Positions 1 through 7,729 of a DNA stretch of 26,084 nucleotides are shown in pieces. Under the pieces are notes generated by a model. The model saw only the letters and a program-made list of their open reading frames with translations, was not told the origin of the DNA and did not search any database. Origin of the DNA: an uncultured Sphingopyxis sp. (GTDB taxonomy: Bacteria; Pseudomonadota; Alphaproteobacteria; Sphingomonadales; Sphingomonadaceae); contig CAKZIN010000081.1 in assembly GCA_936933955.1 (NCBI GenBank), forward strand, positions 1 to 26,084, read 5' to 3'. Made by a program: the position numbers and the translations under genes. Within the stretch, counting starts at the first letter, position 1, and each line of letters starts with the position of its first letter.

Positions 1-171
1 CGCCAGCCCGTACGCCGCCGCCGCGCCCGCGCCGAGCAGCCACGACCCGCTGACCCAGCCGACCAGCGCGCAGCTCGCCAGCGCGGCGAGCGCAATCAGC
101 GCCCACGCCAATCGCTCGGACGAAGCGTCGAGCCCCGCAAAGGGGCTGGCGGTGGCGGCGCGTTTCAGCAC
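1..171 (-). CDS. Partial membrane protein, unrecognised (C-terminus beyond window)
   Basis: This is an open frame on the minus strand running off the left edge of the window. It lies in the same frame as, and just after, the M13 peptidase stop codon (208-210). The first usable start after that stop is GTG at 171, which leaves 57 codons in the window. The N-terminus reads VLKRAATASPFAGL, followed by two hydrophobic stretches (around WALIALAALASCALVGWV and WLLGAGAAAAYGLA) that look like transmembrane helices. There is no strong Shine-Dalgarno sequence, only a GGGAT-like run before the GTG. It is probably co-transcribed with the upstream peptidase gene, 36 bases away. I do not recognise the family, and the start codon is uncertain. 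Confidence 0.4.
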   Translation of the reverse strand, partial: MLKRAATASPFAGLDASSERLAWALIALAALASCALVGWVSGSWLLGAGAAAAYGLA

Positions 172-207
172 GACATCATCCCGTGAGGCGCGCCGCCACT
201 GGCTCCC

Positions 208-2295
208 TTACCAGACGCGCACGCGCTCGGCCGGCGGCAGATAGAGGCGCTGGCCGGGCTGCACATTATATGCCGCATACCAGGGGTCCTGGTTGCGCAC
301 GACGTAAACGCGCTGGATCGACGGCGAATGCGGATCGGTGGTGAGCCGCTGCAACAGGTTCGCATCGCGGTAGTTGCGCCGCCACACCTGCGCCCAGCCG
401 AGGTAGAAGCGCTGGTCGCCGGTCATGCCGTCGATCACCGGCGCCTCACGCCCGCCAAGCGACGCCTTGTACGCGTCATAGGCGATGGCGAGCCCGGCGA
501 GGTCGCCGATATTCTCGCCCAGCGTGAACTGGCCGTTCACATGCTCACCCAGCACGTCGTAGGCATTGTACTGCTCGACGAGCTTGCGCCCCGCCGCGGT
601 GAAGGCGGCGACGTCCTGCGGCGTCCACCAGTCGGCGAGCCGTCCGCGCTCGTCATATTTCGAGCCCTGGTCGTCGAAATGGTGGCTGATTTCGTGCCCG
701 ATCACCGCGCCGATGCCGCCGTAGTTGACCGCCGGGTCCGCATGCGGATCGAAGAAGGGCGGCTGAAGGATCGCGGCCGGGAAGACGATCTCGTTCATGC
801 CGAAATTGGCATAGGCGTTGATCGTCATCGGGGTCATGAACCATTCCCAGCGCCGCAGCGGCTGGCCGAGCTTGGAGGCGTTGTCCGCGAAATCGAACGC
901 GTTCGATCGCCAGGCATTGCCGAACGCATCGTCGGCCTTGATCTCCAGCCCCGAATAATCGCGCCACCGGTCGGGGTAGCCGATCTTGACGGTGAAATTG
1001 GCGAGCTTCGCCCGGGCGCGCGCCTTGGTCCGCGGCTGCATCCAGGAGAGCCCGTCGATCCGCCGCCCCATCGCGGAGAGGACGTTGCCGACCAGCTGAT
1101 CCATCGCCGCCTTGGTTTCGGGCGGGTAGAAGCGCGCCACATATTCCTGGCTCAGGGCGTCGGGCAGCACGCCTTCGGTGAAGCGCACCGCGCGCTTCCA
1201 GCGCTCCTCGCGCTCGGGGGTGCCGGACAGCGTCTTTTCGTAAAAGTCGAACTGCGCCTGCCCGACCCGCTCCGGCAGATAGTCGGCGTAGGCGCCGAGG
1301 CTGCGGACCAGCATCTGATCCTTGAGCACGCCAAGCGGCGCGCGCGCGAAGGCGGCGTCGATCCCGCGCACCGCGCTTGGCTGCGCGACGAGCACAGCAT
1401 CGCCGCGCATGCCCAGCGCGGCGATGGTATCGCCCAGCTTGAGGTTAGGGGCGAGCGCCGACAGCTGCGCGAGCGTCAGCTTGTTGTAGGTCTTGGTCGC
1501 GTCGCGGCTGTCGACCCGCGTCCAGTGCGCGCGGGCGATGCCGGTTTCGAAATCGAGGATCGCGCGGGCGCGGGCCGGGGCGTTCGCCTCCCCCGCAAAG
1601 CCGAGCATCGCTTCGAGGTAGCGCAGATACGCCGCGCGCGCCGACGCGAAGCGCGGTTCGCTGCCGAGATAATAGTCGCGGTCGGGCATGCCGATGCCGC
1701 CCTGACCCATCGAGGTGATGTAGTTTTCGGGGTTGCGATCGTCCTGCCCGACGCCCGCGCCGACCAACGAGGCGATCCCGTGCCGTCGCGCATCGGGGCT
1801 GAGCGCGAGATAGTCGGCCTTGGTGCGGATGCCGCGCACGCGGTTGAGCCAGGGCTCGATCGGCGCCATGCCGCGCGCCTCGATACCGGCGGTGTCGAGG
1901 TAGCTCGCGTAGGCGCGCCCGATCTGGCTCGAGGCATTGCCGCGCGCTTCATCGAGAATGCCGCGCGTGCGCGTCAGGCTAAGGTCGCCCAGCAGGGTGA
2001 ACATGCCATAGTTGGACTTGTCGGCCGGAATCGCGGTCGTCCGCGCCCAGGTGCCGTTGGCGAAGCCGTAGAAATCGTCGCCCGGAACGACGTTGCGGTC
2101 CATTCCCGCGCTGTCGAAGCCAAAGCTGCCGAGCGTTGCGCGCGGCGCCGGGGCGGCCGTCGGCGCAGCTTCCGGGGCGGCCGTGACCGGGGCCGAGGCG
2201 GCGGTCGTCGTCGCCATCGGTGCGGCGTTGTAGGCGCACGCGGTCAGCGCGGCGCCGGAAAGGGCGCTGAGGGCAATCAATTTGACCAGGCGCAT
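208..2295 (-). CDS. M13 family zinc metallopeptidase, lipoprotein (neprilysin/PepO-like)
   Basis: A secreted, probably membrane-anchored endopeptidase that cleaves peptides outside the cytoplasm. The 695-residue product has a lipoprotein signal ending in LTAC, with Cys20 as the lipidation site, followed by an Ala/Pro/Thr-rich linker to about residue 60 and then the M13 N- and C-terminal domains. The zinc site is visible as HEISHHF at 534-540 (His534, Glu535, His538), with the third ligand in ENIGDLAGL at about 594. The substrate-binding INAYANF motif precedes it, and the protein ends in the family-like RVW. The length is normal for M13. I chose ATG 2295 because GGGAGAG lies just upstream and the signal peptide then begins correctly; the longer frame from GTG 2310 would start inside that ribosome-binding site. 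The physiological substrate is unknown. Upstream lies the repeat-filled gap after smpB. Confidence 0.93.
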   Translation of the reverse strand: MRLVKLIALSALSGAALTACAYNAAPMATTTAASAPVTAAPEAAPTAAPAPRATLGSFGFDSAGMDRNVVPGDDFYGFANGTWARTTAIPADKSNYGMFTLLGDLSLTRTRGILDEARGNASSQIGRAYASYLDTAGIEARGMAPIEPWLNRVRGIRTKADYLALSPDARRHGIASLVGAGVGQDDRNPENYITSMGQGGIGMPDRDYYLGSEPRFASARAAYLRYLEAMLGFAGEANAPARARAILDFETGIARAHWTRVDSRDATKTYNKLTLAQLSALAPNLKLGDTIAALGMRGDAVLVAQPSAVRGIDAAFARAPLGVLKDQMLVRSLGAYADYLPERVGQAQFDFYEKTLSGTPEREERWKRAVRFTEGVLPDALSQEYVARFYPPETKAAMDQLVGNVLSAMGRRIDGLSWMQPRTKARARAKLANFTVKIGYPDRWRDYSGLEIKADDAFGNAWRSNAFDFADNASKLGQPLRRWEWFMTPMTINAYANFGMNEIVFPAAILQPPFFDPHADPAVNYGGIGAVIGHEISHHFDDQGSKYDERGRLADWWTPQDVAAFTAAGRKLVEQYNAYDVLGEHVNGQFTLGENIGDLAGLAIAYDAYKASLGGREAPVIDGMTGDQRFYLGWAQVWRRNYRDANLLQRLTTDPHSPSIQRVYVVRNQDPWYAAYNVQPGQRLYLPPAERVRVW

Positions 2296-2402
2296 CGCGC
2301 TCTCTCCCACGGGCGGCCCGGGGAAAGGGGGACGCCATCACCCAGCCGCGTAACGCGGCACAAGGGGCGCCGCAACGGCTTTGGTGGACGTTGCGCTGCC
2401 AA

Positions 2403-2546
2403 CCAGTCCCTCCCCTGCAAGGGGAGGTGGCGCCCGCCGGGCGACGGAGGGGTGTCGCCCCCCCCCAGGCGCAGGCGTGTGCCGTCCAGGCTGACACCCC
2501 TCCGACCCGCTACGCGGGCCACCTCCCCTTGCAGGGGAGGGACTGG
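2403..2546. repeat. Large inverted repeat (REP pair/MITE-like)
   Basis: Arms at 2403-2431 and 2518-2546 are perfect 29-base reverse complements. Similarity resumes further in with CGGAGGGGTGTC against GACACCCCTCCG, so the arms are effectively about 56 bases (2403-2458 and 2491-2546). Each arm contains its own small palindrome, CCCCTGCAAGGGG. The middle of each arm differs in sequence but keeps a short palindrome (GCCCGCCGGGC in one, CCGCTACGCGG in the other), which is a compensatory pattern expected of a folding element. A run of nine C (2458-2466) follows the left arm. No transposase is encoded. From memory, elements of this kind are widely dispersed in sphingomonad genomes. Confidence 0.85.
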
Positions 2547-2587
2547 GGTGCATCAACTCGCCGCCGTCGTCCCATCCACCGCCGTCG

Positions 2588-2660
2588 CCCCGGACTTGAT
2601 CCGGGGCCGGGCTAGCTGTGAGCATCGCAAGAAAAGCCCAGGCCCGGATCAAGTCCAGGC
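2588..2660. repeat. Second inverted repeat (CCGGACTTGATCCGG type)
   Basis: The left arm at about 2588-2608 carries CCCCGGACTTGATCCGGGGC, and the right arm at about 2640-2660 carries its near reverse complement, AGGCCCGGATCAAGTCCAGG. About 30 bases separate them. Each arm is built on a CCGGA..TCCGG palindrome. This is a second extragenic palindrome type placed directly beside the larger repeat. Confidence 0.7.
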
Positions 2661-2698
2661 CGACGGGGGAGTTGTCGCGCCCCAGCCCCCACAGACCC

Positions 2699-2731
2699 CA
2701 TCGTCATTGCGAGCAAAGCGAAGCAATCCAC
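2699..2731. repeat. Short dispersed element CGTCATTGCGAG...AAGCAATCC
   Basis: The sequence has ATTGC and GCAAT as inverted ends around GAGCAAAGCGAA. I recognise it as a common extragenic element of sphingomonads and relatives. Its first 17 bases with flank, CCCCATCGTCATTGCGA (2696-2712), recur exactly at 12447-12463. Confidence 0.65.
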
Positions 2732-2761
2732 TTACAGCAGCCTCACCGCCACTGTCGCGCG

Positions 2762-3244
2762 CTACCCCCGTTCGCGCAGGATGCGTTGGGCGTCGCGTTT
2801 CCAGTCGCGTTCCTTGATATGCTCGCGTTTGTCGTGCGCCTTGCGCCCCTTGGCGAGCGCGAGTTCCACCTTCGCCCGCCCGCGCGAGTTGAAGTAGACG
2901 GTGAGCGGGACCAGCGTCATCCCGTCCCGTGCCACCGCGCCATGCAGCTTGCGGATCTCGCGCGCGGAGAGGAGCAGCTTGCGCGGTCGCCGCGGTTCGT
3001 GATTGTGGCGGTTGCCGTGGCTGAATTCGGGCACGTGGCTGTTGATCAGCCACACCTCCCCGTCCTTGACCTCGGCATAGCTGTCGCCGATCGAACCGTC
3101 GCCGAAGCGCAGCGATTTGACCTCGGTGCCCTTGAGCGCGATGCCCGCCTCGAACACTTCATCGACGGCATAGTCAAAGCGCGCGCGGCGGTTGTCGGCG
3201 ACGACCTTCACCTTGTCGAACGCCGTGGGGTGCGGGCGCGCCAT
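2762..3244 (-). CDS. smpB: SsrA-binding protein SmpB
   Basis: A small cytoplasmic RNA-binding protein that delivers tmRNA (SsrA) to stalled ribosomes during trans-translation. The product is 160 residues, the usual length. Recognisable family stretches are VADNRRARFDYAVDEVFEAG, the GTEVKSLRFG segment, and the basic C-terminal tail KAHDKREHIKERDWKRD that enters the decoding centre. Its ATG at 3244 overlaps the dapA TGA by one base (TGATG), so translation is probably coupled to dapA. The tmRNA gene itself is not in this window. Confidence 0.97.
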   Translation of the reverse strand: MARPHPTAFDKVKVVADNRRARFDYAVDEVFEAGIALKGTEVKSLRFGDGSIGDSYAEVKDGEVWLINSHVPEFSHGNRHNHEPRRPRKLLLSAREIRKLHGAVARDGMTLVPLTVYFNSRGRAKVELALAKGRKAHDKREHIKERDWKRDAQRILRERG

Positions 3245-4119
3245 CAGCCGAGCCCCGCGTGGGTAAGCGCCGCGTCGATCACGCCGCGCGCCGCGTCGCT
3301 CGGCTCGAGGATCGGCAGACGGACCTCCGCGCCCATCCAGTCATGCGCGCGGGCGAGCGCATATTTGGCGGGGCCGGGACTCGCATCGGCGAACATCGCG
3401 CAGTGGAGCGGAAACAGTCGGTCGTGGAGCGTGCGCGCATCGGCCCACCGCCCCTCCGCACAGGCGCGCGCGAAATCGGCGCACAGCCGCGGCGCGACAT
3501 TGGCGGTGACCGAGATGCAGCCCATTCCGCCCATCACCGCATGCGCCAGCCACAGATCGTCGTTGCCCGAAAGCTGGCAGAACCCCTCCCCCAGCAGCGC
3601 GCGATGGCGCGTGACGCGGGCGAGGTCGCCGCTCGCGTCCTTGATCGCGACGATGCGCGGGTGCGCAGCAATCTCCGCCAGCGTTTCGGGAAGGAGGTCG
3701 GCGACGGTGCGACCGGGGACGTTGTAGGCGACGATCGGCAGCGTGGACGCCTCCGCCAGCGCGGTGAAGTGGCGCACCAGCCCGCGCTGGCTGGGCTTGT
3801 TGTAATAGGGCGCGACGACCAGCGCGGCGTCCGCGCCCAGCTTCGCGCATTGATCGAGGTGGCGCATCGCGGTGGCGGTGTCGTTGGAGCCCGCACCCGC
3901 GATGATCGGCACCCGCTTGGCCGCGACGTGGACCACGCGGGCGATCACCGCATAATGCTCGTCAAAGCTCAGTGTCGCGCTTTCGCCGGTGGTGCCGCAC
4001 GGAACCAGCGCCGCGCTCCCTTGCGCGATCTGCCAGTCGACCAGCCGTTCGAGCGCGGCAAAGTCCACCAATCCGTCGCGAAACGGCGTCACCAGGGCGG
4101 GAATGCTGCCCGCGAACAT
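3244..4119 (-). CDS. dapA: 4-hydroxy-tetrahydrodipicolinate synthase
   Basis: Condenses pyruvate with aspartate semialdehyde, the first committed step of lysine and diaminopimelate synthesis, in the cytoplasm. The 291-residue (beta/alpha)8 barrel shows GTTGE at 42-46 (Thr43-Thr44), the YNVPGRT loop with Tyr132 and Arg137, and the Schiff-base lysine at 160 in VAIKDASGD. The start ATG at 4119 has a strong AAGGAG seven bases upstream. The gene is the first of a dapA-smpB pair and is divergent from slt. The 130-base gap to slt must hold both promoters, but I could not single out a convincing -35/-10 pair. Confidence 0.97.
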   Translation of the reverse strand: MFAGSIPALVTPFRDGLVDFAALERLVDWQIAQGSAALVPCGTTGESATLSFDEHYAVIARVVHVAAKRVPIIAGAGSNDTATAMRHLDQCAKLGADAALVVAPYYNKPSQRGLVRHFTALAEASTLPIVAYNVPGRTVADLLPETLAEIAAHPRIVAIKDASGDLARVTRHRALLGEGFCQLSGNDDLWLAHAVMGGMGCISVTANVAPRLCADFARACAEGRWADARTLHDRLFPLHCAMFADASPGPAKYALARAHDWMGAEVRLPILEPSDAARGVIDAALTHAGLG

Positions 4120-4249
4120 GCTTGGCTCCTTTACAGCCGCTTGCGCCGATCCCTAAAACGGAAGGCGGGGGAAAATCACGGAGTCGGCAGCCTTCGTCGG
4201 CCGGCAACGTTCAGCGCTCCATAAGGATCGCGCGGAGATATTGGCAAGC

Positions 4250-6283
4250 ATGGTTCGGTTTCCCCTCCCCCCTCGCCTCCTCGCAACGCTGCCTTTGCTC
4301 GCGCTGCCGAGCGCTCTTGCAGCGCAGGATATGAACGCGGGCGCTGCCCAGCAGCAGCAGCCGCCGCTCGCGCCGCGCATGGGTATGGGCTCGGTCGCGC
4401 CGGGCGTCACATATTCGCCGAGCGCGGCGGCGGCGGTGGCGGAGTGGCAATCGCTCACCCGCGACCCCCGCCCGTCGTTCGATCGGGTCGCGCGCTTCCT
4501 CATCGCCAACCCTGGCTGGCCGCAGGAGACGGAGCTGCGCCGCAACGCCGATGCTGCGCTCGACCCCAACGGCTTCATCCCCGCCAGCGCCGCGCCCTAT
4601 TACGACCGGTTCCAGCCGTCGAACGCGGGCGGATGGCTGCGTTACGCGCTGGCGCTCCAGTCGGCGGGGCGGCAGGCCGATGCGATGACCGCGGCGCGGC
4701 GTGCCTGGACCACCGGCGCGCTCTCCGACACCGAGGAAGCGCGGCTGCAGGCAAGCTTCCCTGGCGCGTTGTCCGTCGCCGAACATGACGCGCGGATGGA
4801 GCGACTGCTGTGGAGCGGCTCGACCACCGGTGCCGAACGCGTGCTGTGGATGACGAGCCCCGCTAAGCGCACGGTCTACACCGCGCGGCTCGCCATGCGT
4901 CAGCGCGCCACCGCCGCAGCGCTGCGAGCCGCGGAAGCGGAGGCCGCCGACCCCAGCCTGCTGCGCAACGACGCAGGCTACATCGCGGACAAGGCGCTGT
5001 GGCTCTCCGGCATGGGGCGCGGGGTGGAGGCCGCCGCGCTGCTCGCTGGACGCGGACAGCTGCGCGCGGCGCCGCTCGATGCCGATGCGTGGATTTCGCT
5101 GCATGTCGATGTCGCCCGCGCCGCGCTCGCTTCGGGCCGCGCGGAGCAGGCCTATCAGGTGGCGCGGCGGGTCGATGATGCGCTGCCCCCTGGCGCGGCG
5201 ATCCTCCAGCAGCCGCTAGGCGTGCGCGATGCCTACACCGACGCGGTGTGGCTCGCGGCGACGACCGCGCATCGCCAGCTGCGCCGTCCGCGCGAGGCGG
5301 CGGCACTCTACGAGCTCTACTCAGGCGGCGGACGTTCGCCACAGGTGCAGGCCAAGGGGCTCTACTGGGCCGGACGCGCGGCACTGGAGGCTGGCGACGC
5401 GGCGAGCGCCAACGGCTATTTCACGCGCGCCGGACGTCACTTCGACCAGTTCCACGGCCAGCTCGCGCTCGAACGGCTGGGACAGGCGCAGCCGCGTCCA
5501 GTCACCGGCACGCAGAGCTTTTCGCAGGCAGAGCGCGACGCGTTCTTCGGTAACAGCCTCGTCCGCGCGGCACGATCGCTCGGCGAAACCGGGCAGTGGC
5601 GCGACCAGAGCCTGTTCCTCCGCGCGATCGCCAACAACGCGACGACCGACGCGGACCATTATTTCGCGGGCGAGCTCGCGCGGCAGATCGGGCGCCCCGA
5701 CCTTGCCGTGATGGTCGGGCGCAGCGCGCGGACCAACGGCCTTGATGATTATGTCCCCGTCGCCTTCCCGACGACGCGGGTGCCTGCGGGGTATGAGGGC
5801 GACTGGACCTTCATCCACGCCATCTCGCGCCAGGAGAGCCAGTTCGACCGGGCGGCGATGTCCCGGGTGGGCGCTCGCGGGCTGATGCAGCTGATGCCCG
5901 GCACTGCGCGCGAGCAGTCGGGCAAGCTCGGGCTGGGCTACAATCTCGACGCGCTGACCACCGATCCGCAGTATAATATCATGCTCGGGTCGAGCTATTT
6001 CCGGCGGATGGTCGACTATTACGGCGGCAGTTATCCGCTTGCGGTGGCGGCCTACAACGCGGGGCCGGGCAATGTGAACCGCTGGCTTAACTCGATCGGC
6101 GACCCGCGCACCGGGCAGATCGACATCCTCGACTGGATCGAGGCGATCCCGCTGTCGGAGACGCGCGGCTACGTCCAGCGCGTGCTCGAAAATGCGGTGG
6201 TTTATGAAACGCTGCGCCCCGGCCAGACGGGTGAGGTGCGCAACCGCCTGTCGACGCTGCTCGGCAAACAGCGCCCCGGCTGA
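4250..6283 (+). CDS. slt: Soluble lytic murein transglycosylase
   Basis: A periplasmic enzyme that cleaves the MurNAc-GlcNAc bond of peptidoglycan, forming 1,6-anhydroMurNAc. The 677-residue product begins with a signal peptide (basic start, LLATLPLLALPSALA, then AQD). A long Ala/Arg-rich alpha-helical superhelix follows to about residue 510. The C-terminal SLT domain has ISRQESQFD with catalytic Glu529, GLMQLMPGTA, and AVAAYNAGPGNVNRWL. I prefer ATG 4250 over the in-frame TTG 4241, because GGAG at 4234-4237 lies 12 bases before the ATG but only 3 before the TTG. greB begins three bases after the stop codon, so the two are very likely co-transcribed. Confidence 0.93.
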   Translation: MVRFPLPPRLLATLPLLALPSALAAQDMNAGAAQQQQPPLAPRMGMGSVAPGVTYSPSAAAAVAEWQSLTRDPRPSFDRVARFLIANPGWPQETELRRNADAALDPNGFIPASAAPYYDRFQPSNAGGWLRYALALQSAGRQADAMTAARRAWTTGALSDTEEARLQASFPGALSVAEHDARMERLLWSGSTTGAERVLWMTSPAKRTVYTARLAMRQRATAAALRAAEAEAADPSLLRNDAGYIADKALWLSGMGRGVEAAALLAGRGQLRAAPLDADAWISLHVDVARAALASGRAEQAYQVARRVDDALPPGAAILQQPLGVRDAYTDAVWLAATTAHRQLRRPREAAALYELYSGGGRSPQVQAKGLYWAGRAALEAGDAASANGYFTRAGRHFDQFHGQLALERLGQAQPRPVTGTQSFSQAERDAFFGNSLVRAARSLGETGQWRDQSLFLRAIANNATTDADHYFAGELARQIGRPDLAVMVGRSARTNGLDDYVPVAFPTTRVPAGYEGDWTFIHAISRQESQFDRAAMSRVGARGLMQLMPGTAREQSGKLGLGYNLDALTTDPQYNIMLGSSYFRRMVDYYGGSYPLAVAAYNAGPGNVNRWLNSIGDPRTGQIDILDWIEAIPLSETRGYVQRVLENAVVYETLRPGQTGEVRNRLSTLLGKQRPG

Positions 6284-6286
6284 GGC

Positions 6287-6781
6287 GTGGCGGACAGCGT
6301 CGCGCCGCCGCGCGCGAACTACATCACGCCCGCGGGCTACGCGGCGCTGCGCGAGGAGTATGAGCGGCTGCTCGGCACCGAACGCCCGGCGATCGTCGAG
6401 GTGGTGAGCTGGGCTGCCGGCAATGGCGACCGCAGCGAAAACGGCGACTATCTCTACGGTCGCAAGCGTATGCGGGAGATCGACCGGCGCCTCGGCTGGC
6501 TCGCGCGGCGGATGAAGGCGGCCAAGGTGGTCGACCCCAGCGCGCAACCTGACCCAACCCGCGTGTTCTTTGGCGCGGAGGTCGAAATCGCCGACGAGGA
6601 CGACGCGCGCCGCACGCTCACCATCGTCGGCAACGACGAAGCCGACGCCGGAGCTGGCCGCGTCGGCTGGGACTCACCCATCGCGAGGGCGCTGCGCGGC
6701 GCCCGCATCGGCGACCTCCGCCGCGTCCAGCTCCCGGCTGGCGAACGCGAATATGAGGTGATGGCGATCCGCTATCCGTGA
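6287..6781 (+). CDS. greB: Transcription elongation factor GreB
   Basis: Binds in the secondary channel of RNA polymerase and stimulates cleavage of backtracked RNA. The product is 164 residues. It shows the N-terminal coiled coil with the acidic tip in GDRSENGDYLYGRKRMREID, which matches GreB more closely than GreA. The C-terminal FKBP-like domain has VGNDEAD and WDSPIARALRGARIGD. The start is GTG at 6287, three bases after the slt stop codon, giving the family N-terminus before NYITPAGYAALREEYERL. The 18-base gap to the convergent lipoprotein gene has no T-run terminator. Confidence 0.94.
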   Translation: MADSVAPPRANYITPAGYAALREEYERLLGTERPAIVEVVSWAAGNGDRSENGDYLYGRKRMREIDRRLGWLARRMKAAKVVDPSAQPDPTRVFFGAEVEIADEDDARRTLTIVGNDEADAGAGRVGWDSPIARALRGARIGDLRRVQLPAGEREYEVMAIRYP

Positions 6782-6799
6782 GCGCGGCGGCGTTTGCGC

Positions 6800-7729
6800 C
6801 TAGTCGAGCGGTTCCCCCTCGATGCGCCCGCCGCGCGCCAGCTCGAGCGTGATCGCGCCGCGCGCGTCCATGCGTGCACGGCTCCGCTGGGTGAGCAGCC
6901 GATCCATGCGCTCCTCCTCGGCGTAGCGACCGCGATCGCAGACCGCGATCGACTTGACTCCATCCGGCACGATCGCGTCGAGCGGCTGGTCCCTTTTGAG
7001 CCAGGCCGCACCAGCGACGCAGCCGGAGGTGTAGTGGATCCCGATCCCTCCAATCGCCAGGTGGATCGGACGGTCGGCCGGGACGACGCGGCCGTCGATG
7101 CGCATAATTCGCCACGCCCCCCACGGCGGCGGCACGCGCGGTGGGGGCGCCCAACCGCCTGGGTTGGCGACGACGCCCTGCCGTCGAAGCACCAGCGCGC
7201 CCTTGTCGGAGGAGACTTCGACGCCCCCCGTCGCCGCGCGCAACACCATTGCGCTTTGCAGGAGCGAAGGCACCAGCCGTTCGGTATCGCTCAGCCCGCG
7301 CGCGCACATGGGGATCGGCTCGCCAACATAGCTCGGCGGCCGCTCGGGGGGTGGGGCGGGCTCGGTGCCGGTCGCTGTCTGGCGGTAGCCGAACGGCCCC
7401 ATCGTTACGCACTGCGACATCACCGAAACTTCGCCGTTGCCGAAGAGAACGCGCATCGGCGGGCTGCCATCATCGTCTCGCGCAGCCTTGTCTTGCTGAG
7501 CCGGAACGTAGAGCGCGCGACCCGAAGCGTCGCGGGCTCCGACGACCGTCCAGGCGCCCCACAGTGCTTCGGTCACCGCGCGCGTCGGCAGCGCTCTCAC
7601 GCCCGGGGATGAATCAGCTGTCGCGCCGGGCGCGTCGCGAGGGGACGTTGGCGAAGCCGTTTCGCTGACCGTGCAGCCGCTCGTCAGCAGGGCGAGCGCT
7701 GCGGCGATGCCGACGGCTGCGCGCGGCAT
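6800..7729 (-). CDS. Lipoprotein with two META/HslJ-like repeats
   Basis: The predicted 309-residue exported lipoprotein begins MPRAAVGIAAALALLTSGC, with Cys19 as the likely lipidation site. It then contains two related segments, about 57-186 and 203-305. Each starts with WGAW, has a Ser-x-Cys in the middle (Cys107, Cys237), a second cysteine (Cys142, Cys264), and an E-R-(hydrophobic) helix before a final beta strand. This layout resembles the META domain (DUF306, as in HslJ), but the match is divergent and is my inference. The start at 7729 shares its A with the ppk2 stop (TGATG), so translation is coupled; the longer frame upstream lies inside ppk2. Function unknown. Confidence 0.72.
   Translation of the reverse strand: MPRAAVGIAAALALLTSGCTVSETASPTSPRDAPGATADSSPGVRALPTRAVTEALWGAWTVVGARDASGRALYVPAQQDKAARDDDGSPPMRVLFGNGEVSVMSQCVTMGPFGYRQTATGTEPAPPPERPPSYVGEPIPMCARGLSDTERLVPSLLQSAMVLRAATGGVEVSSDKGALVLRRQGVVANPGGWAPPPRVPPPWGAWRIMRIDGRVVPADRPIHLAIGGIGIHYTSGCVAGAAWLKRDQPLDAIVPDGVKSIAVCDRGRYAEEERMDRLLTQRSRARMDARGAITLELARGGRIEGEPLD

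Larger units (their letters stand above)
2296..2761. other. Gene-free stretch filled with palindromic repeats
   Basis: These 466 bases between the M13 peptidase gene and smpB contain no credible gene: reading frames crossing them in either direction are either shadows or made of repeat sequence. The stretch holds the Shine-Dalgarno of the peptidase gene (GGGAGAG on the minus strand, near 2303-2310), a large inverted repeat (2403-2546), a second inverted repeat (2588-2660) and a third short dispersed element (2699-2731). No terminator with a T-run is evident for smpB. The palindromes could stop or stabilise transcripts coming from dapA-smpB. Confidence 0.75.

Noticed and set aside
2403..2546. 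Insertion sequence or composite element
   Set aside because: The inverted repeats enclose under 90 bases, there is no transposase, and I see no target-site duplication.
2311..2761. CRISPR array
   Set aside because: The repeats are inverted and of three different kinds; there are no regularly spaced direct repeats.
328..2817. 829-codon plus-strand open frame antisense to the M13 gene
   Set aside because: It is Arg/Gly/Ala/Val-rich with no recognisable domain, crosses the repeat cluster, and mirrors a well-supported gene. High G+C codon bias removes stops from the opposite strand.
6781..6802. Terminator between greB and the lipoprotein gene
   Set aside because: Only a GGCG...CGCC stem of four pairs and no T-run on either strand.
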